Shown here one piece after another: positions 35,617 through 44,327 of a stretch of DNA of 64,000 nucleotides. The first letter of the stretch is position 1. The number at the start of each line of letters is the position of its first letter. A model generated the notes under the pieces. The model saw only the letters and a list, made by a program, of their open reading frames with translations, searched no databases and was not told the origin of the DNA. The position numbers were made by a program, and so were the translations under genes. This DNA comes from Curtobacterium sp. MCBA15_001 (GTDB lineage: Bacteria > Actinomycetota > Actinomycetes > Actinomycetales > Microbacteriaceae). The stretch is taken from contig NZ_MJGI01000021.1 in the NCBI RefSeq assembly GCF_001864835.1, forward strand, positions 241,822-305,821, read 5' to 3'.

Positions 35617-37316
35617 CAGGACTCCTCGTCGGCGGGCTGCTCGGACTGCTCGTCATCGCCGGCGCCGCCGTGCTCGGCCCGCGCATCGGCATCGCCGCGC
35701 CCCTCGTGCTCGTCGCGGTGGGCATCGTCGCCAGCCTGGTGCCGTGGATCCCGGACGCCGACATCGACCCCGAGCTGATCCTCGCCGGGGTGCTCCCACC
35801 GCTGCTGTACGCGTCGGCGGTGTCGATGCCGACGATGAACTTCCGGCGGGAGTTCGGCGCGATCAGCGGGTTGTCGGTCGTGCTCGTCGTCGCGAGCTCG
35901 GTCGTGCTCGGACTGTTCTTCGCGCTCGTGGTGCCGGGTCTCGGTCTGGCGTGGGGCATCGCCCTCGGCGCGATCGTCAGCCCCACCGACGCCGTGGCCA
36001 CCTCGATCGTCAAGCAGACGTCGGTCTCCCGTCGAGTGGTCGCGATACTGGACGGCGAGTCCCTGCTCAACGACGCGACCGCGCTCGTGATCCTGCGCAC
36101 GGCGATCGTCGCCGGTGCCGCGTCGTTCTCGTTCTGGGGTGCCGTGGGGGACTTCGCCTACGCGGTGGTCGTGGCGGTGGCGATCGGCCTGGTCGTCGGG
36201 TGGCTGAACCTGTGGGTGCGGTCGCGGGTGTCGAACGCCACGGTCAACACGGCGCTGTCGTTCGCGGTGCCGTTCGTCGCCTCGCTGCCGGCCGAGCACC
36301 TGCGCGCCTCGGGCCTGGTGGCGGCGGTCGTCGCGGGCCTGGTCACCGGGATCCGGGCGCCCCGGGTCCTGCCGCCGACGCACCGACTGTCGGACGCGCA
36401 GAACTGGGGCACCGTCGCGTTCGTGCTCGAGGGCGCGGTGTTCCTGGTGATGGGCCTCGAGCTCGCGTCCATCGTCGCCGACGTGCAGCGCGACCACGCC
36501 GGCGTCGTCCCGGCCCTGCTCATCGCCGTCGGCGCCCTGGTCCTCACGGTGCTCGTGCGGACGGCCTACGTCGTCCCGCTGCTGCTCGGCCTGTCACGAC
36601 GGGCCCGACGTCAGGGTCGGCTGCAGGAGCGACTCGAGGAGTACCGGAGCGGGGACCGCGAGGCGGCGAGTCGAGCGGTCCAGGACCACCGGTTCGGCAA
36701 CCGGCCGCCGAGCGAGCGCGACCTCGAGCGGTTCGGCACCCGGGTGCGGCAGGTCCTGGCGGACATCCGCTACTTCGCCGCCGCACCGCTCGGGTGGCGC
36801 GAGGGGACCGCGGTCGTGTGGGCCGGGATGCGCGGTGCGGTCACCGTCGCCGCCGCCCAGACCCTGCCGGCCGGGACGCCGCAGAAGTCCCTGCTGGTGT
36901 TCGTCGCGTTCGCGGTCGCCGGGCTGTCGCTGCTGCTGCAGGGCGGCACGATCGGGCCGCTGTTGCGCCGGATCAGCCCGCCCGCACCCGACGACGCGGT
37001 CCGCGACGCCGAGGAGCGAGGCCGGTTGCTGGAGCTGATGCGGAGCGCTGCCGAGCAGGTGACCGCGGCGAGCGCCGACGACGCCACGACGAACGCCCGG
37101 ACGCGCGAGGAGCTCGAGGCGTCCGACCCCGCCGAGCTCCGCGCCTGGTTCGGGCGCGAGAAGGTCCGCCGGCTGCAGGTCCTCGACGCCCAGCGGTCGG
37201 TCCTGCTCGACGCGCGGGACGAGGGCACGTTCGACGCCGAGGTGCTGGAGTCGGTGCTCGGCAACCTGGACGCCGAACAGATCGCCCTCGAGCTGCGGGG
37301 CGGTCCGACGGGCTGA
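35613..37316 (+). CDS. Na+/H+ antiporter, CPA1 (NhaP-like) family
   Basis: 567-residue transporter with about 12 helices. The ion-binding region shows GAIVSPTDAVATSIVKQ and LDGESLLNDATALVILR, with the Asp pair of the family, and the late helix EGTAVVWAGMRGAVTVAAAQ typical of CPA1 exchangers. A charged cytoplasmic C-terminus of about 120 residues follows (470-567). It exchanges Na+ or K+ for H+ in pH and salt homeostasis. GTG 35613 overlaps the upstream small membrane protein; the alternative longer frame is out of context. Confidence 0.92.
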   Translation: MTGLLVGGLLGLLVIAGAAVLGPRIGIAAPLVLVAVGIVASLVPWIPDADIDPELILAGVLPPLLYASAVSMPTMNFRREFGAISGLSVVLVVASSVVLGLFFALVVPGLGLAWGIALGAIVSPTDAVATSIVKQTSVSRRVVAILDGESLLNDATALVILRTAIVAGAASFSFWGAVGDFAYAVVVAVAIGLVVGWLNLWVRSRVSNATVNTALSFAVPFVASLPAEHLRASGLVAAVVAGLVTGIRAPRVLPPTHRLSDAQNWGTVAFVLEGAVFLVMGLELASIVADVQRDHAGVVPALLIAVGALVLTVLVRTAYVVPLLLGLSRRARRQGRLQERLEEYRSGDREAASRAVQDHRFGNRPPSERDLERFGTRVRQVLADIRYFAAAPLGWREGTAVVWAGMRGAVTVAAAQTLPAGTPQKSLLVFVAFAVAGLSLLLQGGTIGPLLRRISPPAPDDAVRDAEERGRLLELMRSAAEQVTAASADDATTNARTREELEASDPAELRAWFGREKVRRLQVLDAQRSVLLDARDEGTFDAEVLESVLGNLDAEQIALELRGGPTG

Positions 37317-37351
37317 CCGTCGCGTGGGCCGCCGGGTCCCGACCGCTCGGG

Positions 37352-37846
37352 TCAGTGGCCGATCGAGATGCGGAAGACCCGCACACCGGCTGCCTGCAGT
37401 GCCGCCAGGCCCAGGCGGAGCCGCATCGTGCGGAACGGCCGGCGGAAGCCCGACGGCGCCGAAGCCGCACCGATCTGGTGCAGCACCTCGGACGTCAGGG
37501 TCCTCTCGAGCTTCGGGACGAGCCGGGTCGCACCGGAGACGGTGATGACGATGCGGACCGCGTGCGGCGTCAGCAGCGGAGCGATCAGGTCGGCGGCCTC
37601 GTGCGCGCGGTGGAAGGCCGGGTCATCGCCCGGGCGGCGGATCGCGATCACGGCGAGCTCGGCCTCGGCGCGCTCGGAGGGATCGGGGAGGTCGTCGACG
37701 CCGACCACCCGCATCCGTGCCGCATCGACCCCGGCGCGCACCGCGGCGACCCGCAGCACCGGCAGGAGTTCCTGCGTGCCTGCGAGCACGACCTCGGCGC
37801 GCTGCAGGTCGATGGGTTCGTGCCGTTCCCGGGGCGTACGGGCCAT
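37352..37846 (-). CDS. Conserved-looking hypothetical protein
   Basis: 164-residue soluble protein, unknown. It has alternating strands and helices (RAEVVLAGTQELLPVLRVAA, MRVVGVDDLPD, AVRIVITVSGATRLVPKLERTL) and a short C-terminal basic region. A GGACCCCCC site stands before ATG 37846. Divergent from the M23 peptidase gene across a 93-base gap. No motif allows a function call. Confidence 0.55.
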   Translation of the reverse strand: MARTPRERHEPIDLQRAEVVLAGTQELLPVLRVAAVRAGVDAARMRVVGVDDLPDPSERAEAELAVIAIRRPGDDPAFHRAHEAADLIAPLLTPHAVRIVITVSGATRLVPKLERTLTSEVLHQIGAASAPSGFRRPFRTMRLRLGLAALQAAGVRVFRISIGH

Positions 37847-37939
37847 CGGGGGGTCCTTCCGCTCGCTCGGGTCCCCACGCTACTGATCCCGCCTGGGGGC
37901 TGTACAACCGGACAGCTTCGTGCAGAATGGTCTGCGGCC

Positions 37940-38830
37940 ATGACGATTCCCAGCGACGCAGACCAGCAGCACACCACTCCGACTGTGCACCTGTCGCGTC
38001 GTGCTGCCCTCGCGGCCGAGCGCGCCGCGGCCACCGAGGCAGCGAAACCCGCCAAACCCCCGAAGGCCGCCAAGCCCGCGAAGGCCGCCAAGCCCGTCCG
38101 GGCCGCGAAGGCCGCCAAGCCCGTCCGCGCCGCGAAGGCCGCCCGGGCACGCCGTCGCACGAGCCGCCTCACCCTGACCAGCGCCGCCGCCGCCGTCGCG
38201 ATGTTCGCCGCGTCCGCCATGCCGGCCCACGCCAGCGCCGGGACCTCCGCCGCGACGTCGACGCTCGCGCCGATCGTGCGGACCCAGGACTACGCCGTCA
38301 CCCAGGCCGTCGCCACCGCCACCACCTCGCGCGACGGCTTCACGATCGGTGGCGGGAACAAGGTCGTCACGACCGACCCCGACGCCGCGGTGGTCTACGG
38401 CGGCGAGGTCCGCTCGCCGTTCCCCGCTCCGGTCCGCATGAGCTCGGGCTTCGGGTACCGGTCCGCACCGTGCGCCGCGTGCTCGTCGCAGCACCAGGGC
38501 CTCGACTTCAACCCCGGGATGGGCGCGCCCATCGGTGCCGTCGCCGCCGGGACCGTCCGTGTCTCGGGCACGTACTTCTCGTACGGCAGTGCGGTGATCA
38601 TCGACCACGTGATCGACGGCCGCAAGGTCTCGACGCTGTACGGCCACATGATCCCGGGCTCCTCGCCGGTCACCGTCGGGCAGAAGGTCGAAGCCGGGGA
38701 GTTCATCGGCAAGGTCGGCTCGTCCGGGGTCTCGACCGGGGCGCACCTGCACCTCGAGGTGCTGATGGACGGTTCGCTGCCCGTCGACCCGCGCGCCTGG
38801 ATCGAGACGCACACCGGCCGCTCGCTGTAG
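37940..38830 (+). CDS. M23 family metallopeptidase (cell-wall endopeptidase)
   Basis: 296-residue exported peptidase. A long positively charged N-terminal region (residues 20-75) made of Lys/Ala/Pro repeats precedes a signal-type helix (about 78-98, cut after PAHASA). The M23 domain holds the zinc residues His185 and Asp189 (HQGLDFNPG), and the HLH motif 269-271; Cys178 and Cys181 may bridge. It would cut peptidoglycan stem peptides or cross-links outside the cell. The very long basic N-region could bind membrane or polyanions before export. Confidence 0.9.
   Translation: MTIPSDADQQHTTPTVHLSRRAALAAERAAATEAAKPAKPPKAAKPAKAAKPVRAAKAAKPVRAAKAARARRRTSRLTLTSAAAAVAMFAASAMPAHASAGTSAATSTLAPIVRTQDYAVTQAVATATTSRDGFTIGGGNKVVTTDPDAAVVYGGEVRSPFPAPVRMSSGFGYRSAPCAACSSQHQGLDFNPGMGAPIGAVAAGTVRVSGTYFSYGSAVIIDHVIDGRKVSTLYGHMIPGSSPVTVGQKVEAGEFIGKVGSSGVSTGAHLHLEVLMDGSLPVDPRAWIETHTGRSL
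38041..38150 (+). repeat. In-frame repeat encoding Lys/Ala/Pro region
   Basis: Units built on GAAGGCCGCCAAGCCCG repeat with spacings of 18 and 27 bases inside the M23 peptidase gene, giving (KAAKPAKAAKPVRAAKAAKP). All changes keep the frame. Confidence 0.8.
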
Positions 38831-38899
38831 CGACAGACGCGGGGCGGTCTCCCAGCGCCTGCGCCACCACTGCCCAGGGAACCTGTGCAGGATCACAGG

Positions 38900-40165
38900 G
38901 TGGACACCTGGTTGGCCTTCGCTCTCGTCGTCGTCTTCGTGCTGGTCGGCGGGGTGTTCGCCGCGGCCGAGATCGCCCTGGTGTCACTCCGCGAGTCCCA
39001 GCTCCAGCAGCTCGAACGCCGCGGCACCCGAGGCGCTCGCGTCGCCGCCCTCGGCCGTGACCCGAACCGGTTCCTGTCGGCCGTGCAGATCGGCGTGACC
39101 GTGGCCGGGTTCTTCTCCGCCGCCTACGGTGCGTCCTCGATCGCCCCGGACGTGGCGCCGCTGTTCATCGGCCTGGGCCTCGACCGCGGCGCAGCAGAAG
39201 CGGTCGCGCTGGTCGCGATGACGCTGGTCATCGCCTACCTGTCGCTCGTGTTCGGCGAGCTGGTGCCCAAGCGCCTGGCCCTGCAGCGCGCCGAGGGCTT
39301 CTCGATGGCGGTCGCCCCGACCCTGGAGCGGTTCGCCGTCCTGATGCGCCCGGCGATCTGGGTGCTGTCGAAGAGCACGGACGCGGTCGTCCGACTGCTC
39401 GGCGGCGACCCCGATGCCCGCAGCGAGTCCATGAGCACCGAGGAACTCCGGGGCCTGGTGTCCGACCACGACGCCATCGACGAGCAGGGCCGCCGCATCG
39501 CCCGCAGCGCGCTGGACGCCCAGGGCCGGATCCTCCGCGAGTCGATGCGCCCCTGGTACGACGTCGCCACGCTCGACGGTGCGCAGAGCATCGCCGACGC
39601 CACCGACCGCGCGCTCGACCTCGGCCACACCCGGTACGTCGTCACCGACGGCTCGCGCGACCAGGTCGAGGGCTTCGTGCACCTGCGCGACCTGCTGCGT
39701 CCGGCCGACGCCACCGCGGCGATCACCACCATCGCCCGACCGATCGTCGCGTTCCCCGAGACGAAGTCGCTCTCGAGCACGATCGCCGAGATGCGCACGA
39801 CGGGCGCCCAGATCGCCCTGGTCGTCGACGAGTACGGCGGCAGCGCCGGCATGGTCACGCTCGAGGCCCTGCTCGAGGACCTGGTCGGCCCGATCCGTGA
39901 CGAGTACGACGCAGCACACGTGGTCGACACCGGGGACGTGGACGGAGCCACCGTGCTCGAGGACCTGGTCGCCGACGGCGGCCCCGTCCTGCCGGACGGC
40001 GACTACGAGACGGTCGGTGGCCTGGTCCAGGTGCACCTGGACCGCGTCCCGCGGGTCGGCGACGTCGTCGAGGTGGGCGAGCACCGGCTCGAGGTCACCC
40101 GGATGGACGGGCACCGCGTGGCCCGCGTCGCGATCGTGACGCGAGCGGACAAGGTCGGGTCCTGA
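38900..40165 (+). CDS. CNNM/CorC-type membrane protein with CBS domains (hemolysin family)
   Basis: About 421 residues. An N-terminal CNNM (DUF21) domain with three to four helices (FFSAAYGASSIAPDV, VFGELVPKRLALQRAEG) is followed by a CBS pair (about 200-325) and a CorC/HlyC C-terminal domain (about 335-420). Family members transport Mg2+ or protect from metal stress. GTG 38900, seven bases after AGGA, is preferred; GTG 38885 would add five residues. Ends before the composite hairpin at 40187. Confidence 0.9.
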   Translation: MDTWLAFALVVVFVLVGGVFAAAEIALVSLRESQLQQLERRGTRGARVAALGRDPNRFLSAVQIGVTVAGFFSAAYGASSIAPDVAPLFIGLGLDRGAAEAVALVAMTLVIAYLSLVFGELVPKRLALQRAEGFSMAVAPTLERFAVLMRPAIWVLSKSTDAVVRLLGGDPDARSESMSTEELRGLVSDHDAIDEQGRRIARSALDAQGRILRESMRPWYDVATLDGAQSIADATDRALDLGHTRYVVTDGSRDQVEGFVHLRDLLRPADATAAITTIARPIVAFPETKSLSSTIAEMRTTGAQIALVVDEYGGSAGMVTLEALLEDLVGPIRDEYDAAHVVDTGDVDGATVLEDLVADGGPVLPDGDYETVGGLVQVHLDRVPRVGDVVEVGEHRLEVTRMDGHRVARVAIVTRADKVGS

Positions 40166-40186
40166 CCGTCGGTCAGCAACCACAGG

Positions 40187-40292
40187 CGGACTGGAGGCTC
40201 CCCATCCGACACGGCCACCCCGCCGCTGGCGCGTCGGTGTGGAACCGGCGGACGTGGGCCCAGTGGCGGCGTCGCCACGGGCCTCCAGTCCG
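40187..40292 (+). terminator. Composite hairpin, CGGACTGGAGGC variant of the family
   Basis: CGGACTGGAGGC (40187-40198) and GCCTCCAGTCCG (40281-40292) are exact complements separated by 82 bases, which hold the divergent inner sequence. It fills most of the 185-base gap between the CNNM and XRE genes, both plus strand. Confidence 0.5.
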
Positions 40293-40350
40293 TTCCGTGG
40301 TCACGCTGGTACCTGCCGGACGTCCGGCCGCACGACGTAGCCTTGCCGGC

Positions 40351-41232
40351 ATGGGCATCGACGTACGCAACGAGATCCGTGACTTCCTGTCCTCGCGGCG
40401 GGCGCGGATCACCCCCGACCAGGCCGGCATGCCGACGTTCGGCGGTGGCGTGCGACGGGTCCCGGGACTGCGGCGGCACGAGGTCGCGATGCTCGCGGGC
40501 GTCAGCGTCGACTACTACACGCGGCTCGAGCGCGGGACGCTCAAGGGCGTCTCGGACAGCGTGCTCGAGGGTCTGGCCGGTGCGCTCCAGCTCGACGAGG
40601 ACGAGCGCACCCACCTGTGGGACCTCGCGCGCCTGGCGAACTCCGGCGTGAAGATGATGCACAAGACCATGCCGACGCGCATCCGTCCGGGCGTGCAGCG
40701 GCTGCTCGACGCCATCACGGGCGCTCCAGCGTGGGTGCGGAACGAGCGTGGCGACGTCCTCGCCGCGAACGACCTCGGCCGTGCGCTGTACGCGCCGATG
40801 TTCGCCGGCCCCGGGCGCCCGGTGAACTCCGCGCGCTTCACGTTCCTCGACCCCGCCGCCCGCACGTTCTTCGTCGACTGGCCCCGCACCGCGCGGGACT
40901 CGGTGGCGATCCTCCGCGCTGCCGCCGTCGCGAACCCCTGCGAGCCCGGACTCGTCACGCTCGTCGGAGAGCTGTCCACCCGCAGCGAGGAGTTCCGCAC
41001 CTGGTGGGCGGAGCACGACGTGCGACTGCACCGTGCGGGCAAGAAGCGGATCAACCACCCGGTGGTGGGCGACCTGGAACTCGACTACGAGGCGTTGGAG
41101 CTCGTCGCGGACCCTGGTCTGACGATGTTCACCTACAGCGCCGAGCCCGGTTCCGAGTCCGCTCGGTCGCTCGTGCTGCTCGGCAGCTGGGCCGCGACGG
41201 AGCGTGCCGAGCAGGTCGCCGCCGAGGCCTGA
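40351..41232 (+). CDS. XRE family regulator with MmyB-like ligand domain
   Basis: 293-residue regulator. The N-terminal helix-turn-helix (RRVPGLRRHEVAMLAGVSVDYY, about 35-57) and the following TRLERG match the XRE/MmyB group, and the C-terminal MmyB-like domain (about 105-285) includes VRNERGDVLAANDLGRALY and the HDVRLHRAGKKRINHPVVGDLEL tail; in the family it binds fatty acyl ligands. Target genes not evident; single gene. TAGCCT seven bases before ATG 40351 (leaderless). Confidence 0.9.
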   Translation: MGIDVRNEIRDFLSSRRARITPDQAGMPTFGGGVRRVPGLRRHEVAMLAGVSVDYYTRLERGTLKGVSDSVLEGLAGALQLDEDERTHLWDLARLANSGVKMMHKTMPTRIRPGVQRLLDAITGAPAWVRNERGDVLAANDLGRALYAPMFAGPGRPVNSARFTFLDPAARTFFVDWPRTARDSVAILRAAAVANPCEPGLVTLVGELSTRSEEFRTWWAEHDVRLHRAGKKRINHPVVGDLELDYEALELVADPGLTMFTYSAEPGSESARSLVLLGSWAATERAEQVAAEA

Positions 41233-41258
41233 AGCACGCTGCGCCGTAGGCTGACCGC

Positions 41259-41945
41259 GTGAGCGTCGACCGCACCCCTCGCGCCGAGCCGGCCTTCGCC
41301 CGCGCGGTCGCCAAGGCCCTCGGCGACGTCGGCACGGTGCTCGCTCTCGGTGCTCGCAGCGCCCGGTACGCGCCGGCCTCCGCGGATGTCCGCACCGTCG
41401 AGGCACCGGACGACGCCCCGCCCGCCGCAGACGAGGCCCTGCCGGCCGCGGACGGCGCCGTCGTGGCGTTCTGCGTGCAGGACTGGCCCGACCTCGAGCG
41501 AGGGCTCGCTGCGGTGCGCGCCGCGACGAGGGGGCCGGTCGCGGTGCTCACGCGGGACCCCGAGCGCATCGCCGCACACTGGCTGTCGGCGTACGCGCCC
41601 GAGGTCGTGGCCGCCGACGCTGCACGACACCCCGCGCTCGACCGCATCGCCGCAGCCCTCGGGGACGACGTCACGACGACCCGCCTGCCGGTGCCCTTCA
41701 CGAGCGTCGAGGGCTTCGCCGAGGCCTACTACGCGCGGCCGGAGCGGCTGCTCGACGCCGACGTGCGGCGAGCAGACCCGGCCTGGGGACTGGTCGACGA
41801 GATGACAGCCCGGCGCGCGGTCGCCGCACTCCGCACGGCGCTGGAGTCCGGCGCCTGGGACGACCGTCACGGGCGGCTGCGCGTCCAGCCGACGTACGAC
41901 GGCTCGGTGGTGCTCTTGACAACGGGTCGTACGCTGGAGTCGTGA
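41259..41945 (+). CDS. Methyltransferase-like protein with degenerate SAM site
   Basis: 228-residue protein resembling actinobacterial class I SAM-dependent methyltransferases of about 230 residues. It starts FARAVAKALGDVGTVLALGA, but the glycine-rich loop of motif I (normally GxGxG) reads LGARSARYAP, so SAM binding is doubtful. The C-terminal RLRVQPTYDGSVVLLTTGR is family-like. GTG 41259 has TAGGCT six bases upstream (leaderless). Followed by a stem-loop at 42003. Confidence 0.7.
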   Translation: MSVDRTPRAEPAFARAVAKALGDVGTVLALGARSARYAPASADVRTVEAPDDAPPAADEALPAADGAVVAFCVQDWPDLERGLAAVRAATRGPVAVLTRDPERIAAHWLSAYAPEVVAADAARHPALDRIAAALGDDVTTTRLPVPFTSVEGFAEAYYARPERLLDADVRRADPAWGLVDEMTARRAVAALRTALESGAWDDRHGRLRVQPTYDGSVVLLTTGRTLES

Positions 41946-42002
41946 TCCACCGTTCCGAGGAGGTCGTCGGCTTCCACGCCGGCATCAGGGCCTGACGCCC
42001 CT

Positions 42003-42024
42003 GGCTGTGTCGTCCGACACGGCC
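42003..42024 (+). terminator. Short hairpin after the methyltransferase-like gene
   Basis: GGCTGTGTCG (42003-42012) pairs with CGACACGGCC (42015-42024), one G-T pair, 58 bases past the stop. Rest of the 160-base gap holds no gene. Confidence 0.45.
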
Positions 42025-42107
42025 GGACTCGTCGACCCCTGCTCAGACTCCCCGTCCGGCGTGGTGCCCGTGTGCGCCCCGGACGGCACCACAGAACGGC
42101 TCACACC

Positions 42108-42590
42108 ATGCTGCCCATCAGCGAGACCACCATCCGCGCGTCCTTCGTCAACGCATCGCGCAAGGAGGTCAGCGACGTCACGATGCCGACCGACCTCGAG
42201 GCGGTCGTCTGGGACGACCTGGACTTCCTCGGCTGGCGCGACCCGAAGGCCGCTCGACGCGCGTACGCCGTCGTGCCCACCCTCGACGGAACCCTCGTCG
42301 GGATCCTGTTCCGCCAGGCCGAGGCCTCACCGCGTTCGCGGGCGCAGTGCTCGTGGTGCCAGGACGTCCGGCTGCCGAACGACGTCGTCTTCTACAGCGC
42401 CAAGCGCTCGGGTCCGGCGGGCCGCAAGGGCGACACCGTCGGCACCCTGGTGTGCCAGGACTTCCAGTGCTCGCGCAACGTCCGCAAGGCGCCGCCGCCC
42501 GCCTACGAGGGCTACGACGTCCAGGCAGCGCGGCTCCGGCGCATCGAGGACCTGCAGCTGCGGGCGGCCGGGTTCGCCGCGGAGGTCTAG
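42108..42590 (+). CDS. FBP domain protein with treble-clef zinc finger
   Basis: 160-residue protein matching the FBP C-terminal treble-clef family. An N-terminal alpha/beta part includes DLEAVVWDDLDFLGWRDPK; the zinc finger uses Cys81, Cys84 (CSWC), Cys116 and Cys121 (CQDFQC). Homologues bind elongation factor G and rescue ribosomes stalled by fusidic acid. The start ATG 42108 has no strong ribosome site. Ends just before the family hairpin. Confidence 0.85.
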   Translation: MLPISETTIRASFVNASRKEVSDVTMPTDLEAVVWDDLDFLGWRDPKAARRAYAVVPTLDGTLVGILFRQAEASPRSRAQCSWCQDVRLPNDVVFYSAKRSGPAGRKGDTVGTLVCQDFQCSRNVRKAPPPAYEGYDVQAARLRRIEDLQLRAAGFAAEV

Positions 42591-42603
42591 ACCCGCTGGA
42601 TGT

Positions 42604-42647
42604 CGGACGGGAGGCCCGGTGCCAGCTGGCACCGGGCCTCCAGTCCG
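42604..42647. terminator. Hairpin (GGACGGGAGGC family) between convergent genes
   Basis: 20-base arms around AGCT with one mismatch; lies between the FBP gene (stop 42590) and the aldo/keto reductase stop (42661). Shares 38 identical bases with the copy at 32903. Confidence 0.8.
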
Positions 42648-42660
42648 TCATCGGTGTGGA

Positions 42661-43647
<987 letters not shown>

Positions 43648-43686
43648 GGCTCCGGTCTACTCCGGCCGTGCCGTTTGGAGGGAGGC

Positions 43687-43701
43687 ACCGGTCGTACCGG
43701 T
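43687..43701. promoter_or_regulatory. ACCGGT-CGT-ACCGGT repeat in divergent gap
   Basis: Two ACCGGT palindromes separated by CGT at 43687-43692 and 43696-43701 lie between the divergent aldo/keto reductase and thioesterase genes. Possible shared operator. Confidence 0.35.
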
Positions 43702-43777
43702 CAGGTTCGGACGACGTTTGGTGCGGATCCTCCAAGGTCTCGGGGGCGAGCGCGGCACGTCTGGTCTGATCGGGTCC

Positions 43778-44305
43778 GTGAACCTGTACTTCCGCCTGCT
43801 CCTGCTGCGCCTGCGCACCCGACGGGCACGCCCGCTGTCGTTGTGGGACGAGGCCAGGACGCCGTTCCGGGTGACCCTGACCGACCTGGACCCCCTGCGG
43901 CACGTGAACAACGGCAAGTACCTGTCGATGCTCGACCTCGGGCGGATGGACCTGATGCTCCGGTCGGGGTTCTGGCAGTCGCTGACGGACCGCGGCTGGT
44001 ACCCGGTCGTTGCCGCCCAGACGATCACGTACAAGCGGTCGCTGACGCTCGGGCAGCGCTTCGAGCTCGTCACGCGGGTGCTCGGCGTGGACGAACGGTC
44101 CGCCTACATGGAGCAGACCTTCACGCGCCGGGGCGCGGTCGTGGCGCGGGCCGTCGTGCAGGCGCGGTTCCTGCGCACGAGCGGTGGGACGGTGTCGACG
44201 GAGGAGCTCATGGAGGCCCTGGGTGGCGCTCCGGAGGACCGGACCCTGCCGGCGTGGGTGCACGACTGGGCCGGAGCCGTCCGCATCAGCTCGACGGCGG
44301 AGTAG
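43778..44305 (+). CDS. Acyl-CoA thioesterase, hotdog fold (THEM6-like)
   Basis: 175-residue single hotdog-domain protein. The 4HBT signature DLDPLRHVNNGKYLSMLDLGR includes the Asp/His region of catalysis, and VAAQTITYKRSLTLGQRFEL follows. GTG 43778 is taken as start; longer starts add a non-conserved segment. It would hydrolyse acyl-CoA esters in the cytoplasm. The flavin-oxidase gene begins 22 bases after its stop, so cotranscription is likely. Confidence 0.85.
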   Translation: MNLYFRLLLLRLRTRRARPLSLWDEARTPFRVTLTDLDPLRHVNNGKYLSMLDLGRMDLMLRSGFWQSLTDRGWYPVVAAQTITYKRSLTLGQRFELVTRVLGVDERSAYMEQTFTRRGAVVARAVVQARFLRTSGGTVSTEELMEALGGAPEDRTLPAWVHDWAGAVRISSTAE

Positions 44306-44327
44306 CCCGCGGGGGTAGACAGGTCCG

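Noticed and set aside
35219-37939. In-frame upstream extension of the M23 peptidase gene across the antiporter
   Set aside because: The extension is a shadow of the antiporter gene; the real start is ATG 37940.
41942-41995. 17-codon open frame right after the methyltransferase-like gene
   Set aside because: Too short, no homology recognised, and no sign of attenuation downstream.
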